From: an uncultured Mycoplasmatota bacterium
GTDB lineage: Bacteria; Bacillota_I; Bacilli_A; Mycoplasmatales; Mycoplasmoidaceae
Assembly (NCBI GenBank): GCA_949527715.1
Contig: CATEWF010000002.1
Span: 1 to 56,585, forward strand
Reading direction: 5' to 3'
Length of the DNA stretch: 56,585 nt
In this document: positions 35,020-43,894 of the stretch, one piece after another
How the letters are laid out: the number at the start of each line of letters is the position of its first letter
Numbering within the stretch: the stretch's first letter is position 1
Notes under the pieces: model-generated
Told to the model about the DNA's origin: nothing
The model's input: only the letters and a program-made list of their open reading frames with translations
Databases searched by the model: none
Program-made: the position numbers and the translations under genes

Positions 35020-37053
35020 TTATCTTGTTTTAACATTTATAGTTATGTCTTCATCTTTTTTTAATATTTCAAACATTGAATTTGCCTCACCATATAATAT
35101 CATATCTGAAGCATTTAAATTAATCGTATTATCTTCATAATTTTCTTCATCAAGACAACAATCACTTGTTTCGATTAACTCTTGTGCAATCTTATCATCC
35201 GAATATCCGTTTTCTTTACCGACTTTATTAATTACGTTGAATTTTGCAATATTAATAACACCGTCTAATTGAGAAATTGTTTTTTGTAAATCTCCAAGAA
35301 ATATATCTTCTCCCATTTCATGTTTCTTAATATCCATATAATCATATATGGTATCAATAACCCTCTTTACTACTTCGGCTTTATCATAACTTTTATCAAC
35401 ATATAAAGTCAAATTAAAAGCAAGATTAATTATTTTACCAGAACGCATTTCGATATAATCATTCATCATTTTATATTTGCTTAAATATTCTATTATATTA
35501 TTAGCAACATATTCTGATAAAACATTAGTTAATTTTCCAAGAGAATTTAAACCTAATGTATAAATAACAACTTTATTATTTTCCTCAATAATTCCTATTC
35601 TAAATGGACAACCATATTTGGCAGGTAATTGATTAATCTTTGCTTTATAATCATGTAATGTAACACATCTATTTTGTGCCGAATTATTATATTTAATTAG
35701 ATATTTAATTTCTTCTTCACTTGGTATATCTTTTCCACCATAAGAAGGTGATGTATTAGTTACCCTAAATGAATTTCTTACTCGATTCTTTTTAGTATTA
35801 TTTTGTGAATCATTACAATCGCCTGGAATATCATAGTTATTAAATATAATATTTGTCAAAGTTCCTTCAGCAATATTTGAAATCTCGCCACCACCGACTC
35901 TATACAATACATATACAGTACTACCAGCATTTGGCAAAATACCCATATAATCATTCGCTTCCATTCGACACATCATATATTGTGTAAAATCTTTTGCCGT
36001 TTCTGGTATTTGTCCATATTGGTTTTCAATTCCTGCACCAAAAATAACTTTTATATTCCAATTATTATCATATTCAGTTATAAATTTATTTTTTAAACGT
36101 TTCCATTTACCTTTAACACAACGCATTATCGTAGTATATAATTTGTTGCCATTGTCATCAACAATTGGATTTTTATCTTCATCGACCAATTCTTCTAATA
36201 CGTTTTCCCACTTAGGATTATAATTCCCTTTATCATCTCTTTCAACTTCATACCCATATCTATATTGGTCAATTAAATTATCAACTTCAAAAAATCTTTT
36301 TGCCTTATTACCTAATTTATCAGTATAATCTTCTTCATCAATATAAAATTCGGATGTTAATGGGTCAACTGTAAAATTTGTACCATTTTTAACTAAAACA
36401 CTCTCAACACCTAAAATGTTATTATCTTGTATCTTAATTTCCATAAATGGTTTAACATCTTCACTTGTTATTACTTTCTTATATATCTTACTTTGTCCTG
36501 CTTGAACAATCGCAAGTTTTGTTAATCTATAACCAGTAATATTACCATTTGAATCTCTTACAGGTTCTATTTTTCTATCAGACTGACCATCTTGATTAAA
36601 CTGTTCGGAAAAATTTATATCATTCATCAATTCAAATGTTACAGTTCCACTTGAAAATAATGAACCACGTTTTACAATAGGACAATAATTCGTATCAATT
36701 TCTTTCAAATCACCTTCTCGTCCATTAGTATCTTTTAATGGAACAACACAAGACAATTCTATCTCACATAAAGCACTTTTTCTTCCTGTTATCTTTAAAC
36801 CATTTGTTCTTGCAATAGATAATAACGAATTAAGTTGGGAAGCACTATCTACAGATGTTTCTTGATATACCTTGTCGATATGAAAATTCAAATTATCACC
36901 CATATCAGATAATAATTCTATCATCCATTGACCAATAGCAGCATCATTCAATTTACCAAAGACATCTGGATAATATTGTGAAGTAATTCGCATTAAATCC
37001 TTTTTATAATCATCATATGTTCTACTTGCATAATTTATTTTATTTTCTGACAT
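35020..37053 (-). CDS. Baseplate wedge protein, gp6-like (baseplate J family)
   Basis: The 677-residue protein starts with ASRTYDDYKKDLMRITSQYYPDVFGKLNDAAIGQWMIELLSDMGDNLNFHIDKVYQETSVDSA: the conserved N-terminus of T4 gp6 and baseplate J proteins, in which an open wedge dimer begins with a helix and an 'L-x-D-x-G-D-x-L-x-Y/F-x-I-D' stretch. The middle contains the beta-rich module and the C-terminal domain has SPSYGGKDIPSEEEIKYLIKYNN and ALHDYKAKI-type features. It forms the inner ring of the baseplate. It is in an operon with gp25 (28-base gap), as in T4-like phages. Confidence 0.9.
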   Translation of the reverse strand: MSENKINYASRTYDDYKKDLMRITSQYYPDVFGKLNDAAIGQWMIELLSDMGDNLNFHIDKVYQETSVDSASQLNSLLSIARTNGLKITGRKSALCEIELSCVVPLKDTNGREGDLKEIDTNYCPIVKRGSLFSSGTVTFELMNDINFSEQFNQDGQSDRKIEPVRDSNGNITGYRLTKLAIVQAGQSKIYKKVITSEDVKPFMEIKIQDNNILGVESVLVKNGTNFTVDPLTSEFYIDEEDYTDKLGNKAKRFFEVDNLIDQYRYGYEVERDDKGNYNPKWENVLEELVDEDKNPIVDDNGNKLYTTIMRCVKGKWKRLKNKFITEYDNNWNIKVIFGAGIENQYGQIPETAKDFTQYMMCRMEANDYMGILPNAGSTVYVLYRVGGGEISNIAEGTLTNIIFNNYDIPGDCNDSQNNTKKNRVRNSFRVTNTSPSYGGKDIPSEEEIKYLIKYNNSAQNRCVTLHDYKAKINQLPAKYGCPFRIGIIEENNKVVIYTLGLNSLGKLTNVLSEYVANNIIEYLSKYKMMNDYIEMRSGKIINLAFNLTLYVDKSYDKAEVVKRVIDTIYDYMDIKKHEMGEDIFLGDLQKTISQLDGVINIAKFNVINKVGKENGYSDDKIAQELIETSDCCLDEENYEDNTINLNASDMILYGEANSMFEILKKDEDITINVKTR

Positions 37054-37080
37054 GTTCCAAAATTTATTAAAATTTTATTA

Positions 37081-37470
37081 TTATAAATTAGTTATCAATT
37101 CATGACTTGTTATTGTTCCATCATCTTCTCTAACAGTATAGTTTAACCGTGCAATAAGTCCTCTACCATTATCGGTTTCATACACCTCAACATCACTTAA
37201 TTCACAATCAGGAACCCATCTTTTCACATCTTCTTTAAGTTCAAATTTAACATCATCCCAAGTTTGTGCATCATTTGGATTAAAAATAAATTGTATTAAA
37301 TTAGTTCCAAAATCAGGATTACGTAATCTTTGACCTTTTTGAGTAAAAATCACGTGCATTATCTGACTTTTTACTTTTTCATCCTTTGTTAAGTTAATAT
37401 CTAACAAAGTATTTAATTCTGATACGATATTAAACGGAAATTTAATTCCATATCTTTGTGTTTTTGCCAT
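37081..37470 (-). CDS. Baseplate wedge protein gp25-like (GPW/gp25 family)
   Basis: The 129 residues match gp25: FPFNIVSELNTLLDINLTKDEKVKSQIMHVIFTQKGQRLRNPDFGTNLIQFIFNPND, including the family's highly conserved 'GxRxxxPxFG' loop (here GQRLRNPDFG) and the 'P-x-D' that follows. gp25 sits between wedge proteins and the sheath start, priming sheath polymerisation. Its presence shows that the virion has a contractile tail. First gene of the gp25-gp6 unit after a terminator. Confidence 0.93.
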   Translation of the reverse strand: MAKTQRYGIKFPFNIVSELNTLLDINLTKDEKVKSQIMHVIFTQKGQRLRNPDFGTNLIQFIFNPNDAQTWDDVKFELKEDVKRWVPDCELSDVEVYETDNGRGLIARLNYTVREDDGTITSHELITNL

Positions 37471-37483
37471 TTATATAAAAAAA

Positions 37484-37524
37484 AGATAATCTTCTTTATA
37501 AATATAATATTTCGAAGATTATCT
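37484..37524 (-). terminator. Intrinsic terminator after nrdG
   Basis: Arms AGATAATCTTC (37484-37494) and GAAGATTATCT (37514-37524) pair perfectly over 11 bp. On the minus strand the stem is followed by TTTTTTT. It separates the reductase genes from the baseplate wedge genes. Confidence 0.88.
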
Positions 37525-37542
37525 ATCAACAATAATTATTTT

Positions 37543-38034
37543 TTAATTATTCAAAACACTTTCAAACCATCTATTATTCTCATCTTTTTCCCATATAATC
37601 TGATTAGTAGAACCTCTAAATGCAATTGATACATCTCGTAAACTTTCTTTATATTCACCATCTACAATAAAATCAACGTATGAAAGTATATCACTTTTAT
37701 TACTATTCTTTATATCTTCTAAAGAATAACCAGTATAAAGCCATATATCTTTATCTTTAAAAAAAGATTTAATATCAATTACTAATGTCAAAACATCATC
37801 AAAACTATCCAATGGGTCTCCACCTGTTAAAGTCAATCCTTTTATATATGGTAATTTTAATATGTTAAATAATTTATCTTTTGTTTCACTTGTAAATTCT
37901 TTACCACTACTAAAATTCCAAGTTTCTTTATTATGACAACCTTTACAATGATGTGTACATCCTGATATCCATAACGAACAACGGCATCCAATACCGTTGT
38001 TCACATCTGGATATGTTATATTAAAATATTTCAT
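37543..38034 (-). CDS. nrdG: Anaerobic ribonucleotide reductase activating protein
   Basis: The 163-residue protein contains the radical-SAM cluster motif C26-x3-C30-x2-C33 (GCTHHCKGCHN), followed by TLTGGDPL, the SAM-binding GGE/GGD-type motif. It uses a 4Fe-4S cluster and SAM to create the glycyl radical on NrdD. It directly follows nrdD with an ATGA-type overlap, so both are produced together. Full family length. It requires anaerobic conditions, a clue to the host. Confidence 0.95.
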   Translation of the reverse strand: MKYFNITYPDVNNGIGCRCSLWISGCTHHCKGCHNKETWNFSSGKEFTSETKDKLFNILKLPYIKGLTLTGGDPLDSFDDVLTLVIDIKSFFKDKDIWLYTGYSLEDIKNSNKSDILSYVDFIVDGEYKESLRDVSIAFRGSTNQIIWEKDENNRWFESVLNN

Positions 38035-40202
38035 TCGTCAAAACTTTTTATATGTTTAACCCTATCTTTCACTTCAACTTGTTTCCCATAATTAAAGGCT
38101 GATGTATAATTACCAGTAAGATAACCCGTTACACGTCTTAACCTACTAATATTATCACTTCCACACATAGGACATTTATCATTTATTTCATCAGTATATC
38201 CACATTGTTCACACGTATCATTAGGTACATTAATTGCAAAATATGGAATGTCTTTATCCATTGCATAATTTACGATAGTTTCCAATGCATCAATATTATG
38301 TTTAGTCGTGCTTGGTAATTCAACATATGTAATACAACCAGCAGAAGAATATCCTGTCAATTGGCTTTCAATATCAATTTTTTCAAAAGGAGACATATTC
38401 ACCCATACAGGAACATGTATCGAATTAGTGAAATATGGTTTATCAGAAACGTTTTCAATAATGCCATACATATTTCTAAAATTCTTCATTGCTGTATAAC
38501 AAAGATTTTCTGCTGGGGTATAATATACACCAAAATTTAATCTGTATTCTTCTTTATATTCAGCACATCTTTTCTTAAATAAAGATTCAATTCTTTTTGC
38601 TAACTTCATACCTTCTTCAGTTGTATGGTCTTTTCCGATTAACAACTGCAAAGTTTCAGCAAGACCTAACTGACCCATAGCCAAAGTTCCATGTTTTAAT
38701 GCAGACCTAATTCCTTCTTCTGGAATATATCCAGCCATTGTATTATTTTCCCACATAAACTTAGCAGATAAAGGTGATTGTTTACAAATCCACTCAAATC
38801 TCTCAATCAAAATATCTTTAGCGTCTTCAATCTTTCTACCTAAAAGACGCATAAATGATTCAACATCTCTATTTGCCTCCATTGCAAGCGTTGGTAATAT
38901 TATCGTTACAGGACATATATTACCTCTACCATCTTTTAATTGACCAAAGCCATTAATATCGTAGCCATTACTTGTACGGCACCCCATTGTACAGAAATAA
39001 GTTTTTGGATCATTTCTATCATATCCATCATTACCAGACCAATCGACATTGGCATAGTTTGGATATAATCTTTGTGAAGTTGAAGTTAATGCAAGTCTAA
39101 ACAAATCATAATTTGGTGTTCCTTTTTCTTTATTGACACCTTTCATCACTTGAAAAATACCACAAGGAAATATACTTGTCTTATGAAATTTACCAACACC
39201 ATTTAATGAACCATTAAGAAGTGCCTTTATAACCATTCTACCCTCAGTTAAAGTACAAGTTCCATAATTAATAGAAGTAAAAGGTAATTGATTACCACTT
39301 CTGCTTTGCAATGTATTTAAATTATGATACATACCCTCTACGGCTTGATTCAATTCCTTTTCCGTTTTAGTTAATGCATAATTATAAACCTTTTCATTAT
39401 TTTTATATATATCATCATCAATTGACAAGTTTTCTACTTCTTCCTTAGATAAATCTAAGGCACTATCACATATCCATTTTAACCCTTCAGCATAATGTTT
39501 ATAAAAAGATTTTCTAACGTATGGAACCATTGTCCAATCTAAGTGGCTTGAGGAAACACCTCCAAATTGTTGTAAACTTTGTAATTGGAATAATACGGCT
39601 ACTAATTGAAACGCAGTATTGATGCTATTAGCAGGACGTACATCCGTTTGTCTTGTATTAAACCCATTCTTTAATAAATCATCAAATGGAAGAGTAAGAC
39701 AATTATGACATCCAACAGCATAACTATCTAAATCATGTATATAAATTTCATTATTTAAATGATTTTTTCTTGCTTTTCTTGACATACAATAATCCAAAGC
39801 ATACTCTTTTGTTACTAATCTAGTGGCTTCTCCCATTCTACCACCAAAAGAATGTTCATCTACATTGGCATTTTGATTTTCAATATCATCTGCCATTAAC
39901 TTTTTAGTAAGACCTTTAATTAATTTATCTTTATGTTCACGTATTATTTTATGTTCATATCTATAAATTATAAATGCCTTTGCTACAATTGGATTAAATT
40001 CCATTAAGCAATTTTCAATATCATCCTGTATTTCTTCAACATCAACAATAATATCACTATCAGTATTATATTTGTGTTTCATACATTCGATAACATCTTT
40101 AGACATTGATAAATCACACGCTTCAAATGCCATATTTATAGCATTTTCTATTTTATGCCATTGGAATTCCTCATAAGTTTTATCCCTTTTAATTACTTTC
40201 AT
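38031..40202 (-). CDS. nrdD: Anaerobic ribonucleoside-triphosphate reductase (class III, large subunit)
   Basis: The 723-residue protein starts with an ATP-cone domain (KVIKRDKTYEEFQWHKIENAI), continues with the barrel that includes the catalytic cysteine regions, and ends with a zinc motif CEQC...CPMC (C664, C667, C677, C680) and the glycyl-radical motif RVTGYL (G693). It reduces NTPs to dNTPs without oxygen, providing precursors for phage DNA. Works with NrdG next door. T4 also carries nrdD/nrdG, but retention of the ATP-cone suggests dATP feedback. Confidence 0.95.
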   Translation of the reverse strand: MKVIKRDKTYEEFQWHKIENAINMAFEACDLSMSKDVIECMKHKYNTDSDIIVDVEEIQDDIENCLMEFNPIVAKAFIIYRYEHKIIREHKDKLIKGLTKKLMADDIENQNANVDEHSFGGRMGEATRLVTKEYALDYCMSRKARKNHLNNEIYIHDLDSYAVGCHNCLTLPFDDLLKNGFNTRQTDVRPANSINTAFQLVAVLFQLQSLQQFGGVSSSHLDWTMVPYVRKSFYKHYAEGLKWICDSALDLSKEEVENLSIDDDIYKNNEKVYNYALTKTEKELNQAVEGMYHNLNTLQSRSGNQLPFTSINYGTCTLTEGRMVIKALLNGSLNGVGKFHKTSIFPCGIFQVMKGVNKEKGTPNYDLFRLALTSTSQRLYPNYANVDWSGNDGYDRNDPKTYFCTMGCRTSNGYDINGFGQLKDGRGNICPVTIILPTLAMEANRDVESFMRLLGRKIEDAKDILIERFEWICKQSPLSAKFMWENNTMAGYIPEEGIRSALKHGTLAMGQLGLAETLQLLIGKDHTTEEGMKLAKRIESLFKKRCAEYKEEYRLNFGVYYTPAENLCYTAMKNFRNMYGIIENVSDKPYFTNSIHVPVWVNMSPFEKIDIESQLTGYSSAGCITYVELPSTTKHNIDALETIVNYAMDKDIPYFAINVPNDTCEQCGYTDEINDKCPMCGSDNISRLRRVTGYLTGNYTSAFNYGKQVEVKDRVKHIKSFDE

Positions 40203-40244
40203 AAATTAATCTTGTATTCTTTATTATTAATGTAAATAATAAAT

Positions 40245-40283
40245 AGTACAAAAAAAGGAAAAAATAATCACATTTTTTGTACT
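40245..40283 (-). terminator. Intrinsic terminator after the helicase gene
   Basis: Arms AGTACAAAAAA (40245-40255) and TTTTTTGTACT (40273-40283) pair perfectly over 11 bp. It lies just after the helicase stop on the minus strand; the run after it is ATTTATTATTTACATT, a weaker T-tract. Confidence 0.65.
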
Positions 40284-40294
40284 GAAAATAATTT

Positions 40295-42832
40295 TTACCT
40301 ATTTTTTCGGTACTCTTGCTTTACTGACTTAGCAATACTTTGTGCCGAATTAGATATACCATTGTCATTATAAAGTGGTTCAGTGTTATCTAAATCAGTC
40401 ATATCAAACTTACAAGTACCATTATTAAATAGAACATCTTTAAATTGTGTTCTACCGATTTTTGCAGCACGTAACTTACCTATAAACAAACTTAACCTTC
40501 CTCTTTCTTTTTGTTCATCCGTTTGAGCTAATTGTATTACGATATGTCCGATTTGGGTCTTCTTAACGGAACCACCAGCGTGTGCTAATGTAACAATTTC
40601 TTGACCGATAGAGCCTTTTGTTCCTTGCACAGGAACCCACATTGCAACATCCATTTCTTTACAGATGGTTTCAAGTTTACGCATTGTAACACCTTCTCTT
40701 GACCATTCACTATCATTTGAACTGTCTGATTTTTCTGATTTTAAACATTCAAAATAATCAATTATGACCAAATCTGGTTTAAATCCAAATGCAATATACT
40801 TTTTAATTATATTTTTTATTTCAGAAGCCGTTACTTCACCAGTACTTAAACGATGTGAAATGATATTTTTCTTGAGCATCTGCTTCAATTCACTATCTTC
40901 ATTAAGTCTTCTTACGGCTTCTGGCTTTATCGCTGGGTCAGACAAAGTACATGCATCAATATCAAGCATATACCCATAATATTTTCTTCTAATATTAACT
41001 TCTTCATCTTCAAAAAAGAAATGTAATACTTTGAATCCTTGAAAATTATTATATTCAGTTAATGTTGTTGCCGCAGAAGCAGCAAAACCTGTTGTAATTG
41101 ATGTATTATGAGTCACAATAAAATCATCTGTAATATACAAATGTTCATCTGAATCGACCATAATACACTGTGCTTCTTCATCACGAATATATTCTACATT
41201 TTCAATATAAATATTATCAATATATTTAGTACGATATTTAACTCTTGATGATTTTCTTTCAAGTCTAAAAGGCTTAACAGTTTCATCATGAAAACTTATA
41301 CTTATTCTATAAGAAACACCACAATCTATTTTCTTATTCGTCATTTTATCTTTATAAAATGTGTTTTTTTCAGATAAATAAGCATTACCGCCTAACGACC
41401 TAACTAAAAACATCACATTTTCAGCCAAAATCTTACTTTTAGTGCTAAATGAAGACAGTCCTGACTTTGATACACATCCGTCACTATCCATTAATCCTTG
41501 TAATAATGACATTCTCACTTCAATTGAATTATGTAGATATGTTTCAGGTATCTTTTTATCTTCACTTTTACAACATCCAACAAGTTCTTTTAAATTTTGT
41601 CTATCTTCACCATTTAAAGATAATTCCCAAATATTACGTTTTTTATTATAGGTAAAATGTGACTTATCACATATCATATTACTTAATATTTCATAAACCT
41701 CTTCATAATCATTATTACCTATTGTTATAGAACTACGACTGTAACACCCATCTCCAATATAATAACCTAACAAATATGGATTAACAATAACTTCTTGCCT
41801 TATAAATTCAACTTTTTCATTATTTGGTATTCTGAATACTTTACTTATCTTGCCAGATTTACTTGTTTTATAAAGCCCTTTATCAATTATTTCACGTAGA
41901 GTCATAGTTTTAAATGAATAATCAGGATTAAATTCTCTTTTCATATTTTTAACCCCACTACCCTTTACATATGTCTTACGTGTTCTCTGCCAATAAGTAT
42001 TTACATTCCACAAATGTTCAATATCACATTCACAAGAACGACCATTACTAAATGTAATTTTATATATAGGTCGAATACCTTGTGGAAATACACCTGTAAC
42101 AGAATATGATTTTCCATCACGTCCTATAACTTTATCTCCTATTTCAATTTCACCCATTGTTTTAAAACCATTTGGAGTCAAAACTTTCGAAGATAATGGT
42201 TGTGCCTTTCCAACACCCATTGGTGCAATAATAAGTCCTAATTCCTTTTTACCTAGTCCTCCATATAAAGATTCGTCTAATTCTTGACAGCCAGTGGATA
42301 TGGTTTGTCTATAATCATCTTTCAAGTCACCTTCGACATTTTCAAAAAGTCTAAAACCCATATCTTGTTTGGTATTAGTTTCAAGAGCTTTTTTAATAAT
42401 ATCTTCTATAATATAATAATCCTTTGCATTACCTTTTTTAATAATATCGGTAGCCTTATTCAAAGCCTTTGTTAAATTCTGTTGTTTAAAAAATTTCTCC
42501 GCTTCTTCCTTAATTAAATCAATTGCATCAAATGGCATTTCTCTGATTTTATTAAGCATTGAAACATTTTGATTAACAGCAATAGTATCAGAAACTTTAC
42601 TACGAATAAGAACATCCAAATCAAGATAAGTAGGAACTACTGAACTTGATGCATATCTGTCCTTCATTAGACCAACTATACGTCTAAGATGTTCGTCAGT
42701 AAACATATTTTGGTCTATAATTTCATATAATGAAACAAAAAATTGTTGGTCTTCAATAAAACACTTAACTAATCTTATTTGATAATCTGTACCTAAATAA
42801 CCAAGAGTTGCATTATTAACTATTTTTGACAT
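40295..42832 (-). CDS. Replicative DNA helicase (DnaB/gp41-like) interrupted by an intein
   Basis: 845 residues: an N-extein of 209 residues, an intein of ~367, and a C-extein of ~269. The extein has the DnaB-family features: N-terminal helical domain, ELGLIIAPMGVGK at ~197-209 continued after splicing as T-S (Walker A GVGK-TS), Walker B DLVIIDYFECLK, a Gln-rich H4-type segment VPVQGTKGS and LAQT near the end. Thus the mature protein would be ~478 residues, a normal size for T4 gp41. It unwinds the fork and works with the primase at 13711-14727. Splicing is required because the intein separates K209 from the nucleotide-binding T577. Confidence 0.93.
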   Translation of the reverse strand: MSKIVNNATLGYLGTDYQIRLVKCFIEDQQFFVSLYEIIDQNMFTDEHLRRIVGLMKDRYASSSVVPTYLDLDVLIRSKVSDTIAVNQNVSMLNKIREMPFDAIDLIKEEAEKFFKQQNLTKALNKATDIIKKGNAKDYYIIEDIIKKALETNTKQDMGFRLFENVEGDLKDDYRQTISTGCQELDESLYGGLGKKELGLIIAPMGVGKAQPLSSKVLTPNGFKTMGEIEIGDKVIGRDGKSYSVTGVFPQGIRPIYKITFSNGRSCECDIEHLWNVNTYWQRTRKTYVKGSGVKNMKREFNPDYSFKTMTLREIIDKGLYKTSKSGKISKVFRIPNNEKVEFIRQEVIVNPYLLGYYIGDGCYSRSSITIGNNDYEEVYEILSNMICDKSHFTYNKKRNIWELSLNGEDRQNLKELVGCCKSEDKKIPETYLHNSIEVRMSLLQGLMDSDGCVSKSGLSSFSTKSKILAENVMFLVRSLGGNAYLSEKNTFYKDKMTNKKIDCGVSYRISISFHDETVKPFRLERKSSRVKYRTKYIDNIYIENVEYIRDEEAQCIMVDSDEHLYITDDFIVTHNTSITTGFAASAATTLTEYNNFQGFKVLHFFFEDEEVNIRRKYYGYMLDIDACTLSDPAIKPEAVRRLNEDSELKQMLKKNIISHRLSTGEVTASEIKNIIKKYIAFGFKPDLVIIDYFECLKSEKSDSSNDSEWSREGVTMRKLETICKEMDVAMWVPVQGTKGSIGQEIVTLAHAGGSVKKTQIGHIVIQLAQTDEQKERGRLSLFIGKLRAAKIGRTQFKDVLFNNGTCKFDMTDLDNTEPLYNDNGISNSAQSIAKSVKQEYRKNR
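41105..42205 (-). other. Class-3-type (WCT) intein with LAGLIDADG homing endonuclease
   Basis: Intein residues 1-367 (protein 210-576). It begins AQPLSSKVLTPNGF, with Ala instead of a Cys/Ser nucleophile at position 1. The three residues marking class 3 inteins are present: W66 in block B (EHLWNV), C347 in block F (EAQCIMVD) and T365 in block G (VTHN). It ends HN with Thr at +1. Two LAGLIDADG motifs, YLLGYYIGDG (~144-153) and LLQGLMDSDG (~234-243), indicate a full homing endonuclease, each with its expected acidic residue. Insertion is in the P-loop between GK and T, the common DnaB site. Confidence 0.93.
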
Positions 42833-42876
42833 AAAAAATATTTTTTTTAATTAAACAAAAAATTAACTATTTAACA

Positions 42877-42918
42877 AATGGTTCTTGAAGTCTATCTAAG
42901 AATCGTTCAAGAACCATT
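42877..42918 (-). terminator. Perfect hairpin after the 43812-42940 gene
   Basis: Arms AATGGTTCTTGAA and TTCAAGAACCATT pair over 13 bp with a 16-base loop. It follows the stop of the 42940-43812 gene. The run after it on the minus strand is TTGTTAAATAG, with no immediate T-tract, so it may be a weak terminator or an mRNA-end-protecting or processing hairpin. Confidence 0.6.
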
Positions 42919-42939
42919 ATATCAAAATTTACACATTGA

Positions 42940-43812
42940 TTAAAGATATTTATCAATATAGTTAAGTTGCTTCTGAGAAGGTAAAATTGAATTTAAATAA
43001 TCTCTTGTCTTCTTCTTGGTGGCATTGCGCCAATCGTTTAACATATCATAGTTAATCTTACTATATGAATATGTCTTTGTTTTACCTTTGGAATCCTTTC
43101 CCCAAGTTTCTTTATCGGTATATTCACCATATTCTTCTAAATAAGAAGAACCAAGAGTATTACATATCTTCTTAATAATATGATATGTTAAATCTTCTTT
43201 ACCAATAGTCATATGACGGATAATTGCTAAACTAAATGGAAGTGTCATAGGGTCTTTATCCCTATAAGCAATATCACTATTTGTTAAATCAACACTATTC
43301 CTAACATATTTAGGATAGACATTACCGTCCCATATACGTTCATAAACGACCTTATCATCAACTAAAAAAAGGAATTTGAATACGAATTCTCCATCTTTAG
43401 GTCTTTCTTCTACCTGTGTATCCTCTATTTTAGTATAATCGAGATAAGTCTTATTGATAATATCTCCATTTTCACAATGCAAAATTCCATCACAATTATC
43501 GTGAAGAATAAATTGTTTTTCTGCCTCTGTGTATTTATCCAAATCATTAACAAAGCCTGTCATTTTAAGAGGACTATGTGTTGTATACCATTCATAGATA
43601 CGACTTTTTGATACCAAATCGTCTTGTATCATGCCGACTGCCTCATTCATCACATCAGTAAACTCTCGACTATTTAAAGCCTTGTTAGTAAAACCATTTA
43701 TACGGAAAAATCTCTGGCAAATAATATTTTCATTTATTTGCAAAATAAACTGAAATCTCTCTTTGTATAAAGAATTTTCTAATTTGAATTCTCTTTTATT
43801 TTCCTTTTCCAT
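42940..43812 (-). CDS. Conserved-looking phage protein of unknown function (290 aa)
   Basis: Soluble 290-residue protein. N-terminal part FILQINENIICQRFFRINGFTNKALNSREF, a middle beta domain with FVFKFLFLVDDKVVYERIWDGNVYPKYVRNSVDL, and a C-terminal helical part with Tyr/Lys-rich loops ending QLNYIDKYL. No motif recognised. It has its own host-type promoter and lies between helicase and 5' nuclease, so a replication-associated role is plausible but unproven. Confidence 0.7.
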   Translation of the reverse strand: MEKENKREFKLENSLYKERFQFILQINENIICQRFFRINGFTNKALNSREFTDVMNEAVGMIQDDLVSKSRIYEWYTTHSPLKMTGFVNDLDKYTEAEKQFILHDNCDGILHCENGDIINKTYLDYTKIEDTQVEERPKDGEFVFKFLFLVDDKVVYERIWDGNVYPKYVRNSVDLTNSDIAYRDKDPMTLPFSLAIIRHMTIGKEDLTYHIIKKICNTLGSSYLEEYGEYTDKETWGKDSKGKTKTYSYSKINYDMLNDWRNATKKKTRDYLNSILPSQKQLNYIDKYL

Positions 43813-43862
43813 TTAAAATGTACTTTTAAAATTAAACAATATGTGTATTAAATTAACTTTTT

Positions 43863-43893
43863 CAAAAATACCACAAATTATTGACACTACAAA
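43863..43893 (-). promoter_or_regulatory. Bacteroidetes-type promoter for the 43812 gene
   Basis: Minus-strand TTTG (43893-43890), 19-base spacer, TATTTTTG (43870-43863): matches TAnnTTTG. It lies between the 5'-nuclease stop codon and the ATG at 43812, with a leader of about 45 bases. Confidence 0.75.
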
Positions 43894-43894
43894 A

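Noticed and set aside
42877..42918. Perfect 13-bp hairpin considered as recognition site of the homing endonuclease or origin element
   Set aside because: It lies outside the helicase gene and after a stop codon, where other genes in the window carry terminators; an intein endonuclease site would be at the extein junction instead.
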